Shown piece by piece: positions 52,291-60,744 of a stretch of 64,000 nucleotides of DNA (the first letter of the stretch is position 1; every line of letters starts with the position of its first letter). The notes under the pieces were generated by a model, which made no database searches, had not been told where the DNA came from, and saw nothing but the letters and a program-made list of their open reading frames with translations. Source of the DNA: Anaerolineales bacterium (GTDB lineage: Bacteria > Chloroflexota > Anaerolineae > 4572-78 > J111); NCBI GenBank assembly GCA_020634935.1, contig JACKAT010000016.1:1-64000 (forward strand), written 5' to 3'. The translations under genes and the position numbers were made by a program.

Positions 52291-52737
52291 TCAGTTGGTA
52301 GACGAAGGAAGCTCATCATTGCCTGTAAGGGTAGGGGCTCCTTCGGTCCAGTCACCTGAGTTAATCAGGCCAACCCCGCCCTGCCCATCAGACACATAGT
52401 GATACCATTTCTTGGGATTTGCAATGATAACCGTGTGGAATGCAGTCCCACTAGAATGGGTCCAACTTAAAGTAACTCCCGTTCCATGACTATAGACATC
52501 TGCTACTGTACCAGCTAGAACTTCACTCGCACAGCCAGTCCGCATTCCACCGGCAAGACCCGAACTTGTATTGGCTGAAATATACATGCCATCACAATAA
52601 CCGGGAAAACTAATATTCTTATTGATTAAGGCCTCAATACCACTATTGGCTGAGGTATTACTGGTTTGAGTCATTGCCAGAGCTAAGACGACAGCAATGG
52701 CGACTAAACTGACTAATAACGCTTTACTTTTTAACAT
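52291..52737 (-). CDS. Small secreted protein of unknown function
   Basis: 148 residues. A signal peptide (LLVSLVAIAVVLALAMTQT) is followed by a Ser/Thr/Gly-rich, probably beta-structured body with two Cys (FPGYCDGMY and RTGCASEV) that could pair. No family recognised. The ATG at 52737 follows GAGGGG with 7 bases of spacing. It sits between two S8 proteases on the same strand, 121 bp before paralogue B, so it could be co-expressed with it. It might be a substrate, partner or unrelated; nothing in the sequence decides this. Confidence 0.7.
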   Translation of the reverse strand: MLKSKALLVSLVAIAVVLALAMTQTSNTSANSGIEALINKNISFPGYCDGMYISANTSSGLAGGMRTGCASEVLAGTVADVYSHGTGVTLSWTHSSGTAFHTVIIANPKKWYHYVSDGQGGVGLINSGDWTEGAPTLTGNDELPSSTN

Positions 52738-52903
52738 CTTCAAACCCCTCTCATTATTTAATAAAGTCACTTACATCCCTCCCACACCATCGTGAACAAA
52801 ATATGTCATAAACACCAATTTGCTTTTGAATAAATCGATCTGGATTAATAGCTAACAAATTCAGTTTTTAAGATAAAGCCACCTCCTTAGGTTTAGAACT
52901 AAA

Positions 52904-53004
52904 GCATTTTTTTGCTCCGGCCAACTCGACCAGCCAATTGATTGTTGCCCCGCTTCTTCCAGGATAGGCCATCTGGCGCCGCAGCCAGACCTGAAGAGGC
53001 CCGA
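52904..53004 (-). pseudogene. Decayed fragment of a polysaccharide deacetylase gene
   Basis: On the minus strand this stretch encodes LQVWLRRQMA in one frame and WPILEEAGQ then GWSSWPEQK in another. Both match the N-terminal part of the deacetylase at 55778-56737 (LQIWLRHQLA, WPILPEADQ, GWSGWPEQK), with a deletion between them that changes the frame. It is a remnant of a second deacetylase copy. Confidence 0.78.
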
Positions 53005-53042
53005 CAAAAAAAAGTGGTTTATTAATTAAAACCACTTTTTTT
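53005..53042. terminator. Bidirectional intrinsic terminator
   Basis: A-run, AAGTGGTTT, AT-rich loop, AAACCACTT, T-run: a symmetric hairpin that can end transcripts from either side. It follows the deacetylase fragment. Confidence 0.7.
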
Positions 53043-53156
53043 CTAAGTTCCGCCCGTCATCTTCGAATCCATTTCTATAGTTTTACTCTTTGCTGAAGGG
53101 AGAGATTTAGTGTTTAACTCACTCGCCAAAAATAGGGTTAAAAATGTGAAACTTAT

Positions 53157-53286
53157 AGGAGTTACGCAGTTCAAAAGGTGACAGTCACTTAGACGCGATA
53201 AGTCAACTTGTTTAGGCTAAACGGACCTTCATTTTCGACAAAAAGTGACTGTCACCTGGTTCGATTCACCCAACTGCGTAACTCCT
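53157..53286. mobile_element. 130-bp MITE-like element, copy 2
   Basis: Outer termini AGGAGTTACGCAGTT and AACTGCGTAACTCCT are a perfect inverted pair; the inner pair GTGACAGTCACTT / AAGTGACTGTCAC is kept. The central part differs from copy 1. The stretch 53287-53976 beyond it is AT-rich and shows no gene, RNA or repeat I can support. Confidence 0.85.
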
Positions 53287-53976
53287 AACTTAATCTTCTT
53301 AAACTTGTGACCTGTTTCACTATAGCGGATCCGGGTTGTTTTTACCACTGTCCAAAGGACATAACATGTTAAGTCTTTTAGCCACAATCTCGTATTAATC
53401 TACGCTGTTTTGCTTAGGCTAAATCACTAATGATCACAAGATGAATTAAAAACCAATGAGTTGAGGCTTCTACAATTTTGCAGTCGATGTCCCTACCCAA
53501 AGCCAAAATCTAGTCTTTCAAAATATATTCAGATTTTGGATAGGTGACTTTTGGCGGAAATAACACAGTCGGGAAGGTTTTAGAGGGATATCAATACTTT
53601 CACTGTTGAAGATGTGGTCAAGGTGCAAAGTGTTGTTTAGTCTGTGGTAACATTATCAGATTAACGGAGTTAATGCAGTTAAAAAAGTAACAGTTTTGGG
53701 GTAAAATAGGTTACACCTGATTGATTGGTGGATAAAGTAGACCGGTCACGAACAATTAGGTGATATCTTATTTTTGCGGGAATAGAGCCAATTTCTGTTC
53801 AAAAATGAGGGTCAGAGGTAAATAGAGGTCGATTTTATTCAAAAATTATCAAACGAAACGGACCGAATTTGAGGGCGATTAGATTATCTTCAAACCCTTC
53901 ACTAGACTTTGTCAGGAAAGAGAAAGTTGAAATGACGATCAAATTCGATTTAACGAAAGCATGTACACTCATTTAA

Positions 53977-54042
53977 AATCAGCAGATCGCAAACCACCCT
54001 TCGACACGGCTTAGCCTACTTAGGGGGTGCGATCTGCTGATT
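53977..54042. repeat. 15-bp perfect inverted repeat downstream of protease C
   Basis: AATCAGCAGATCGCA and its exact complement, 36-nt loop, starting 11 bp beyond the stop at 54054. It may be a transcript-end hairpin or a small mobile repeat; there is no strong T run. Confidence 0.6.
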
Positions 54043-54053
54043 AAATTTTTAGC

Positions 54054-55742
54054 TCAATCGGCTTGTATAATCGGAAGATAAACTTTATCAGATGAGCCAG
54101 CGCCGGTTGGGACTGCCCCAACGGTGTATTCTACCCAGCTCTCATCAAAGCTGACTGCCGTTTCTACTTGACAAAAAACCCGAAAAGTCGTTCCGGCAGG
54201 CAGTGTGAGTGGTATCTGGCCGGTATGGATCATCGTCTTTGTCTCACCTGGGCCTAACGACCCCGTCTTTGACCCCTTGGAAATCTCGCGGCCGTCGTCG
54301 AGGCGGATATATGAGCGAATAACCCCACTAATCGAACTTCCCCCATGGTTCGTTATTAGGCTTTGAATCGATACGGTGTCGCCGGGGGATACGACCGTTG
54401 GACCTAGAGGCGTATCTTCTACCGTTACAACCGGCTGAGATAGACCAAACTGCAAGGCTTTCAACGCATTCAACCGACCGCCGGTCAGTACCGGCAGCCC
54501 AATATTATCGGTGCTATTCATAATGCGCCATTTGATTTCGTAGACGCTCAGACTGGGATCTTGGGCCATGAGTAATCCGGCTACACCGGCCACATGCGGG
54601 GTAGCCATAGAAGTCCCCGAAAAGCTGCCATAGGTGCTATTGGGCAGAGTGCTGAGAATATCTACCCCTGGCGCTCCCAAGTCCACGGTGTTACCAAAGT
54701 TTGAAAAGCTGGCCCGGTTATCATTACGATCGGTAGCTGCCACAGAAATAATATTATTCAGCTCATAATTACTGGGGTATTGAGGGTTAGTGTCGTTATT
54801 AGAGTTCTCATTGCCGGCGGCCGCTACGAAAACACTATCAGAGGCGCGGATAGCATCGCGCATGGCCGTGTTGAAACCAGAGCCACCATAACTGTTACTG
54901 GAGATGTGGACGCCCATCATTGTATAATACTCAACGGCAGCAATTAGGTCCGCATCATTGGCCGAACAAAATATGCCCAGGATCGCTTTAAACGCTTTCA
55001 GCGGCATAATCTTAACATGCCAGTTAACCCCAGTTACCCCTATGCCGTTGTTCCCAACCGCCCCGATCGTGCCGGCGGTGTGCGTTCCGTGGCCGCCACA
55101 AGCGCCGCCAACCGGCGAGGGATCATTATCATTGGAAGAGAAGTCCCAGCCGTGGACATCATCGATAAAACCGTTCTTGTCATCATCCTTGCCATTGTTC
55201 GGTATCTCGCCCGGATTTGTCCACAAGTTGGCGGCTAAGTCCGGGTGGTCAAGCTGGGCCCCCGAGTCGATGACGGCGATAACCACATTACTGCTGCCAG
55301 TGGTGATATTCCACGCCTCTGGCGCGTCGATGTCGGCGTCGGCCGTGCCGCCGTTCTGTCCGGTGTTATGCAGCCCCCATAACTGCCCAAACTGTGGATC
55401 ATTCGGGGTTACATCCAGATAATAAAGCCCGTTGCGAGCGACGTACTCGACGAGGGGATGTTTTTGAATGCGTTGGATGGCTTCATCAACCGTCAAGTTG
55501 GCCGGCAATTTGACATGGAAAATGTGGCTGCGGCGAAAATAACGGATGGTTTGGGTATTGAACTGGCGATTAAGTTCGCTGATGCGGTCTACTTTCACCC
55601 CATCCTTCAGCTTGAGCAGGACCTCACCCGGCACAAATTCGGGGCGTTCCGTCTGTTGGCCGGGTTTAGCGTATATCGATCCGCTCATCATCATCAACAA
55701 GCTGACCATTACTATCAAGACAATCATTATTTTTCTTTGCAC
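54054..55742 (-). CDS. Secreted subtilisin-like serine protease (S8), paralogue C
   Basis: 562 residues from GTG at 55742, which follows AGGAGA at short spacing and gives an N-terminus that lines up with paralogues A and B; a longer frame to 55784 exists. Signal peptide, propeptide, catalytic Asp (AVIDSGAQLDHPDL), His (GHGTHTAGTIGAVG) and Ser (SGTSMATPHVAGVAG) are all present. Ends in the tail VYLPIIQAD. It starts 36 bp after the deacetylase stop, so the two may be co-transcribed. Confidence 0.93.
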   Translation of the reverse strand: MQRKIMIVLIVMVSLLMMMSGSIYAKPGQQTERPEFVPGEVLLKLKDGVKVDRISELNRQFNTQTIRYFRRSHIFHVKLPANLTVDEAIQRIQKHPLVEYVARNGLYYLDVTPNDPQFGQLWGLHNTGQNGGTADADIDAPEAWNITTGSSNVVIAVIDSGAQLDHPDLAANLWTNPGEIPNNGKDDDKNGFIDDVHGWDFSSNDNDPSPVGGACGGHGTHTAGTIGAVGNNGIGVTGVNWHVKIMPLKAFKAILGIFCSANDADLIAAVEYYTMMGVHISSNSYGGSGFNTAMRDAIRASDSVFVAAAGNENSNNDTNPQYPSNYELNNIISVAATDRNDNRASFSNFGNTVDLGAPGVDILSTLPNSTYGSFSGTSMATPHVAGVAGLLMAQDPSLSVYEIKWRIMNSTDNIGLPVLTGGRLNALKALQFGLSQPVVTVEDTPLGPTVVSPGDTVSIQSLITNHGGSSISGVIRSYIRLDDGREISKGSKTGSLGPGETKTMIHTGQIPLTLPAGTTFRVFCQVETAVSFDESWVEYTVGAVPTGAGSSDKVYLPIIQAD

Positions 55743-55777
55743 TTTATCTCTCCTATCCAGGCTGTAATTAGCCGATA

Positions 55778-56737
55778 TTAACAAACAGCGGGTCTATTCT
55801 TTACAAATGAAGCGACTTCTTTGGGTAAGGCCTGCCAATACAAACCTTCGTAATTTGTTTTTATATGATTTAGGAAATGGGAATAATAACTGGCCGGGTA
55901 TGTTTCTAACTTTACTTCATTTTTGTGGAAATTCATATAGTCCGGATGGGTGATGACCAGGGCCATTCCGCCCTTTTCTACGATCCAGGCCAGTTTTTGC
56001 TGCCACAAATTTATGTTTTTTTCTTTCAGGAGAATAAATAAAGTAAAGTCTTGGGCCAGCGTATAGGGGAGCTCCACATATCCCGTTTGACGAGCGGTAT
56101 CTTCAACCCAAAAAGGAAAGATAGATTTTACGCCATCAGGTTGTGGCTCAAAGGGGTCCGTATCAAACGTAGACGAATCATAGGCGATGTCTAAGTCGTG
56201 GGTCCATTCCAAATTATGATGGCTGGCGGGCGAACAAAAGCCCACCGCTTGCCATTCTTTCAAGTAGACGTTAATTTTAACGGCCCGTTCTTGAAAGATC
56301 TGCCTGGATTGAAACAACTTGCCGTCATGATTCAAGCCGTGAACACCTACTTCAAACCCGTTCGCGACTAATATGTGGCGAACTTCGGGCAGAACCTGGT
56401 ATCGCTCCGGGACGAAGTTAAACGAAGAGCGAAAACCAAGTTGCTGCTCTAACCCCATTAAGTCGGCGCATTTCTGCTGCCCGGCGGCCGACTCCACATC
56501 GTGCATGAGAACCAAAGCAAATTTTTTTTGCTCCGGCCACCCCGACCAGCCAACCGGCGGTTGATCGGCTTCTGGCAAAATGGGCCAAGCATCCATGTCA
56601 GCCGCCCGTTTCCGAAGCGCCAGTTGGTGCCTCAACCAGATCTGCAGCCGTCTGGGAATGAAGGGTTTTAACTGATAAAATAGTCTGTTGCGCAGAGCTA
56701 CGTTGTCCATTGATCGGGGGTGCATCCTCATCGACAT
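55778..56737 (-). CDS. Polysaccharide deacetylase-like protein
   Basis: 319 residues of the NodB-like carbohydrate esterase 4 fold. The catalytic Asp is in VLMHDVESAAG, and the metal-binding His pair is probably in GVHGLNHDG. A further His/Pro region is LVITHPDYMNF near the end. No signal peptide is seen, so it may act in the cytoplasm on an intermediate or be anchored by partners. Several Met codons (56737, 56731, 56725, 56710) could serve as start; I keep the first. A decayed copy of its 5' part lies at 52904-53004. Confidence 0.83.
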   Translation of the reverse strand: MSMRMHPRSMDNVALRNRLFYQLKPFIPRRLQIWLRHQLALRKRAADMDAWPILPEADQPPVGWSGWPEQKKFALVLMHDVESAAGQQKCADLMGLEQQLGFRSSFNFVPERYQVLPEVRHILVANGFEVGVHGLNHDGKLFQSRQIFQERAVKINVYLKEWQAVGFCSPASHHNLEWTHDLDIAYDSSTFDTDPFEPQPDGVKSIFPFWVEDTARQTGYVELPYTLAQDFTLFILLKEKNINLWQQKLAWIVEKGGMALVITHPDYMNFHKNEVKLETYPASYYSHFLNHIKTNYEGLYWQALPKEVASFVKNRPAVC

Positions 56738-56861
56738 TAGCCCCTACGTGACCGTAGGGATATTGTTAAAACTGCCCGGTTTCTATAGAGCTTCTCGATG
56801 GAAAGGTAAAAAAGACCCGGAACGAATACGCTGAATTCCAAAAATGCCATACCAACATCAA

Positions 56862-57944
56862 TCAAACCGATAGCTCGGCCTTGGCGACCACCTGTAGTTG
56901 CACGTAATCAGGGTACGGCGAAATATCGGCCAAGTCATGTTCAAAAATAACCAGATTGCCCCTTTGCTCAACTTCACGAAAGCCGCCGAATCGATAGGTG
57001 ATATTCATCATCCGATTCCGATCCGTGGGGACAAACTCGGCCTGTAAACGAACATGGTTGGCCTGGGCCAGATTCATGATGTAACTCAGCATTATCGAGC
57101 CGACGCCTCGGGACATGACCCGGCAAGACATCAACAGCAGCTTTATGGTCCATATCTCCGGCTGGCATTCGACGAGTACCAGCCCGATGTGGCCATAACT
57201 ACCATACCGATCTTCCAAACGCGCCATTAACAGTTGGTGCTGGTCGGATTGGCTAAAATGTTTGAGTTCATCGTAAGAATAGGTGTAGCCGGTGGCATTC
57301 AGTTGGTGCGTACGCACGGTTAACTCTTCAGCCCGCTGCAAGTCATCGGCTGTAGCCGGAAAGATTTCCATCACCATGTTCAGGGAGGTCAGAAATTCCT
57401 GTTTAGGGCCGGCAAATTCCTCTTCGGCCTGGTTCCGAACGATATCATTGAGATACATGCTGCGCCGCAGTTTTGAATCTTTAGTGATGAAGCGCGGCTT
57501 CATTTCAGGCCGGTCTAACAATGTATCCAATTCAGCGGCATCGATGCAGAGGACCTTTGGCAGCGAAAAATTGACTTCAGCCCGTTCAAAGGGCTGATCA
57601 TCAATAAAGGCGATTGAGTCGAGCCCGATATTGATGGCACTGGCAATGGTTTCGACAGATGACGCCTTTGAGCCCCAATTGATTTGGGGATAGAGAAAGT
57701 AATCTTGCAGCCCCAATTCTTGAAGCTTGGCCATCGCCAAGTGGTGTTCGTTTTTACTGGCAATCGATTGCAGAACACCTCGCTCGTCTAATGTTTTGAT
57801 AATATCAAGCACATTGTCTCGCAAAAAAACATTGTCATCTTCAATTAAAGTGCCATGCCAGAGCGTGTTATCAAGGTCCCAAACTAAGCATTTGATGCTC
57901 TTCGACTGTTTGCCATCGGCTTTTGTGCTGACAGGATTATTCAT
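56862..57944 (-). CDS. fkbH: FkbH-like HAD-family glyceryl-ACP synthase
   Basis: 360 residues matching FkbH. The HAD nucleophile motif is LVWDLDNTLWHGTL near residue 20, then VLQSIASKNEHHLAMAKL, INWGSKASSVE and the motif IAFIDDQPFERAEV. The C-terminal 150 residues form the GNAT-like domain of this family. FkbH takes a glyceryl unit from 1,3-bisphosphoglycerate and loads it on an acyl carrier protein, the first step to hydroxy- or methoxymalonyl-ACP. The ATG at 57944 follows AAGGTG at 7 bases. The other genes of the pathway lie upstream on the same strand, interrupted by a MITE. Confidence 0.9.
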   Translation of the reverse strand: MNNPVSTKADGKQSKSIKCLVWDLDNTLWHGTLIEDDNVFLRDNVLDIIKTLDERGVLQSIASKNEHHLAMAKLQELGLQDYFLYPQINWGSKASSVETIASAINIGLDSIAFIDDQPFERAEVNFSLPKVLCIDAAELDTLLDRPEMKPRFITKDSKLRRSMYLNDIVRNQAEEEFAGPKQEFLTSLNMVMEIFPATADDLQRAEELTVRTHQLNATGYTYSYDELKHFSQSDQHQLLMARLEDRYGSYGHIGLVLVECQPEIWTIKLLLMSCRVMSRGVGSIMLSYIMNLAQANHVRLQAEFVPTDRNRMMNITYRFGGFREVEQRGNLVIFEHDLADISPYPDYVQLQVVAKAELSV

Positions 57945-58031
57945 AATTTCACCTTCTACTTTTGAATGACCTGGTTCAATTGAGTTCAACCCTGAGACAG
58001 AATTGACAAGATCAAAAAGATTTTTACCTTA

Positions 58032-58160
58032 TGAGTTACGCAGTTCAAAAGGCGACAGTCACTTTTGGCCAAAAATAAACATCCGATTAGACCAAACAAG
58101 TCGATTTATCACGTCTAAGTGACTGTCACCTGGTTCGATACCCCCAACTGCGTAAGTCCT
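58032..58160. mobile_element. 130-bp MITE-like element, copy 3
   Basis: Outer termini GAGTTACGCAGTT and AACTGCGTAAGTCCT, inner pair GACAGTCACTTTTGG and AAGTGACTGTC. It sits between the FkbH-like gene and the acyl-CoA dehydrogenase, inside the polyketide precursor operon. Confidence 0.85.
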
Positions 58161-58226
58161 ATACCTATTTTTATCTTTCAAATTCTGCTCAAGATTCTGT
58201 CCGCTTTGATCATTTCCGAACTAAGG

Positions 58227-59351
58227 TTAATAACTATATTCAGCAATTTTGACTTGGTGGATCTGGGTCGTCCCTTCGATCATTTCCATAATTTTGGCGT
58301 CGCGCAGGTGTCTTTGGACCGGATGCGACTCTTGAAAACCGATGGCTCCATGAATTTGGACGGCATCATTGGCGGTGCGCGTGGCCGTTGTCGAGGCAAA
58401 ATATTTGGCTACCATTGTTTCTACAAAGGAGTTCGCATCTCTGGCGTCGGTTAGATAGCCGGCCTGGAAGCATAGCAACCTGGCCGCTTTGACATTCACG
58501 ATCATATCGGTGATCATATGCCGGATCAATTGGTGCTCTTTCAGGTACACCCCCGACTGTTTGCGGGTACTGGTGTGCTCAAGACAGGCATCCAGACACG
58601 CCTGGGCAATGCCAACACACCCCCAGGCAATGCTGTAGCGGCCCAGGTTAAGGGCGGCAAATGCCACCGGCGCCAAACCAAAGCCTACGGCCCCAACCAA
58701 ATTCTCTTGCGGAACCCGACAATCTTTCATGGATATTTCCGCCAGCATGGTCGCTCTCAGCCCGCTCAAATCCGACATCGGTTTGGTGGAGAAACCTGGC
58801 GTTTCTCGCTCGACTAAAAAAGCACACAGCCGGCCTTGATATTGGCCCAGCACCAGAAAAAGATGGGAAATTTGACCGAGCGAGATCCACTGCTTATAGC
58901 CATTTAAGATGTAAGTATCACCATCGAGCGTTGCGGTGGTCCCCACCTCTTTGAGGTCCGTACCCGCTTCCGGCTCGGTCAGGGCTAAAGAGGTGATCAC
59001 CTCACCCGCGGCGATCTTAGCCAGCCAGCGATCTTTTTGAGCGTCATTGCCCCACCGCTGAATCGTATAGCCGATCATATTCTGCAGCATAACCAACCCT
59101 CTCACCGATGACGATCCTCGGGCCAGTTCTTCGTTAAGGACGCCATAGGTGATCATATCCATCTCTTGACCGCCATAGGCTTTGGGTAACACCGCCCCAA
59201 AATACCCCTGCTCGGCCAGTTTGACGATTAGATCAGCGGGTAAACGTTGTTCTTGCTCGTAGCAATGGGCATTGGGGGCAATCTCGGCCTCAACAAAAGC
59301 GCGGAAGGCGGCTTGGGTTTCTTTTTGCTCGGCGGTTAAGTCAATTTTCAT
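58227..59351 (-). CDS. Acyl-CoA dehydrogenase-like oxidase (FkbI/ZmaE-type)
   Basis: 374 residues, full-length acyl-CoA dehydrogenase fold: FAD region SLALTEPEAGTDLK and NGYKQWISLG, and the C-terminal QIHGAIGFQESHPVQRHLRDAKIMEMIEGTTQI. By position between FkbH- and ACP-like genes it should oxidise ACP-bound glyceryl intermediates on the way to hydroxymalonyl-ACP, not fatty acids. The ATG is at 59351, with only a weak purine stretch upstream. Confidence 0.87.
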   Translation of the reverse strand: MKIDLTAEQKETQAAFRAFVEAEIAPNAHCYEQEQRLPADLIVKLAEQGYFGAVLPKAYGGQEMDMITYGVLNEELARGSSSVRGLVMLQNMIGYTIQRWGNDAQKDRWLAKIAAGEVITSLALTEPEAGTDLKEVGTTATLDGDTYILNGYKQWISLGQISHLFLVLGQYQGRLCAFLVERETPGFSTKPMSDLSGLRATMLAEISMKDCRVPQENLVGAVGFGLAPVAFAALNLGRYSIAWGCVGIAQACLDACLEHTSTRKQSGVYLKEHQLIRHMITDMIVNVKAARLLCFQAGYLTDARDANSFVETMVAKYFASTTATRTANDAVQIHGAIGFQESHPVQRHLRDAKIMEMIEGTTQIHQVKIAEYSY

Positions 59352-59560
59352 TGCATTACTCCTGGGATGTGTCCAAATTTTTACCGCAGATCAGACAATC
59401 GGCGGGCTTAATCAATAGTGATCAAGAACCGAGCACCTGATCGGCTGAATAAAAGTATCTATTCATGTGATTGACGCTTAATCGCAGACATTGCAGCATT
59501 ATAGACCCCATCGCGTGATCGAATGAGCCAAAGCGCCAATCACCTGATCTTAAATTTAGC

Positions 59561-59806
59561 TTAGGCTAGTGAGGCCGATTTCCGTTCAACTAACTCATTC
59601 AAAGCGTTAATTGACCTAAAATTATCCAGCTTCAGATCCTCATTGCCAAGGGTAATACCAAATTCACCTTCAACGAATAGCACTAACTGCATGGCAAAAA
59701 GTGAATTGACAAAGCCGTTGGCAAAGATATCGACATCGTCCTGTAATTCATGATTTTTAATGTGTCGCCCCAAAAATTCTCTGATTTTGGCTTTATTTCC
59801 ATCCAT
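59561..59806 (-). CDS. Acyl carrier protein (FkbJ/ZmaD-like)
   Basis: 81 residues from ATG 59806. Helical ACP with the phosphopantetheine Ser in GFVNSLFAMQLV, where most ACPs have DSL. Its place between the two dehydrogenase genes marks it as the carrier for the hydroxymalonyl unit. The frame extends further upstream but that part overlaps the next gene and has no ACP character. It starts 22 bp after the stop of the 3-hydroxyacyl-CoA dehydrogenase-like gene. Confidence 0.88.
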   Translation of the reverse strand: MDGNKAKIREFLGRHIKNHELQDDVDIFANGFVNSLFAMQLVLFVEGEFGITLGNEDLKLDNFRSINALNELVERKSASLA

Positions 59807-59828
59807 AATGGGATATAACCTACCTTTC

Positions 59829-60701
59829 TTATTGATTGGGATTGCTATCTGGGTAACTATAAAATCCTTGTCCACTTTTCCGCCCGTACAACCCGGCATC
59901 GACCATCTTTTTGAGCAGCGGGCAGGGGCGGTATTTGCTGTCATTAAAGCTCTCGTAGAGCACCTCGACCGAGTAGAGAATGGTGTCTAAACCAATCAAA
60001 TCGGCCGTTTCCAACGGCCCCATTTTGTGACCGAAACAGAGTTTGAAGATCCGATCCACATCTTCGGCCGAAGCCACCTGCTCTTGCAGCAGGTAGACGG
60101 CTTCGTTGATGGTCAACATGAGCACCCGATTTGAGACAAAGCCCGGCGAGTCATTGACAATAATCGCTTCTTTATTCATTTGGGTTAGCAAGCGGGTGGT
60201 AATTTCCATCGTTTTATCAGAAGTATGATAACCACGGATCACTTCTACAGCCGGTTTCAATGGCACCGGATTCATGAAATGAATGCCCACCACTTGCGAC
60301 GCGCGTTTGGTTGTCGAAGCCAGCCGGGTGATGGAAATAGCCGAGGTATTCGCAGCGAAAACACACTGTTCCGGACAAATCGCGTCGAGTTGGGGGTAAA
60401 TCTCTTGCTTAATCGCCCATTTTTCGGTACTGTTTTCAATTACATAATCCACCTTCGCCAGCGACTCATAATCGGTGGTAAAATTGATCCGCGCCAGAAT
60501 CTCATCCGGACTGTCTGTTAACGCGCTTTTGGTAAAAAAACTGTGGAAGCGGATATTTTGCTTGATTTCCCGCTTCGCCTGCTCCAAGATATCGGACGAT
60601 ACGTCCAGTAATACCACGTGATGCCCGGTCTGAGCCAGATTCTGGGATACGCCTCGGCCCATTACGCCGGCGCCCACAACGCCTACTGTTTGAATATCCA
60701 T
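59829..60701 (-). CDS. 3-hydroxyacyl-CoA dehydrogenase-like protein (FkbK/ZmaG-type)
   Basis: 290 residues. NAD-binding loop VGVVGAGVMGRGVSQNLA at the N-terminus, IENSTEKWAIKQ, the catalytic His in GIHFMNPVPLKP and the NDSPGFVSNRVLM segment. In FK520- and zwittermicin-type pathways this enzyme oxidises glyceryl-ACP. The ATG at 60701 has AAGGTG at 7 bases; a GTG three codons earlier is possible. Confidence 0.88.
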   Translation of the reverse strand: MDIQTVGVVGAGVMGRGVSQNLAQTGHHVVLLDVSSDILEQAKREIKQNIRFHSFFTKSALTDSPDEILARINFTTDYESLAKVDYVIENSTEKWAIKQEIYPQLDAICPEQCVFAANTSAISITRLASTTKRASQVVGIHFMNPVPLKPAVEVIRGYHTSDKTMEITTRLLTQMNKEAIIVNDSPGFVSNRVLMLTINEAVYLLQEQVASAEDVDRIFKLCFGHKMGPLETADLIGLDTILYSVEVLYESFNDSKYRPCPLLKKMVDAGLYGRKSGQGFYSYPDSNPNQ

Positions 60702-60744
60702 CGGTTTCACCTTTCCGATTTTTCGATTTTGAAGGCGCTCGCGC

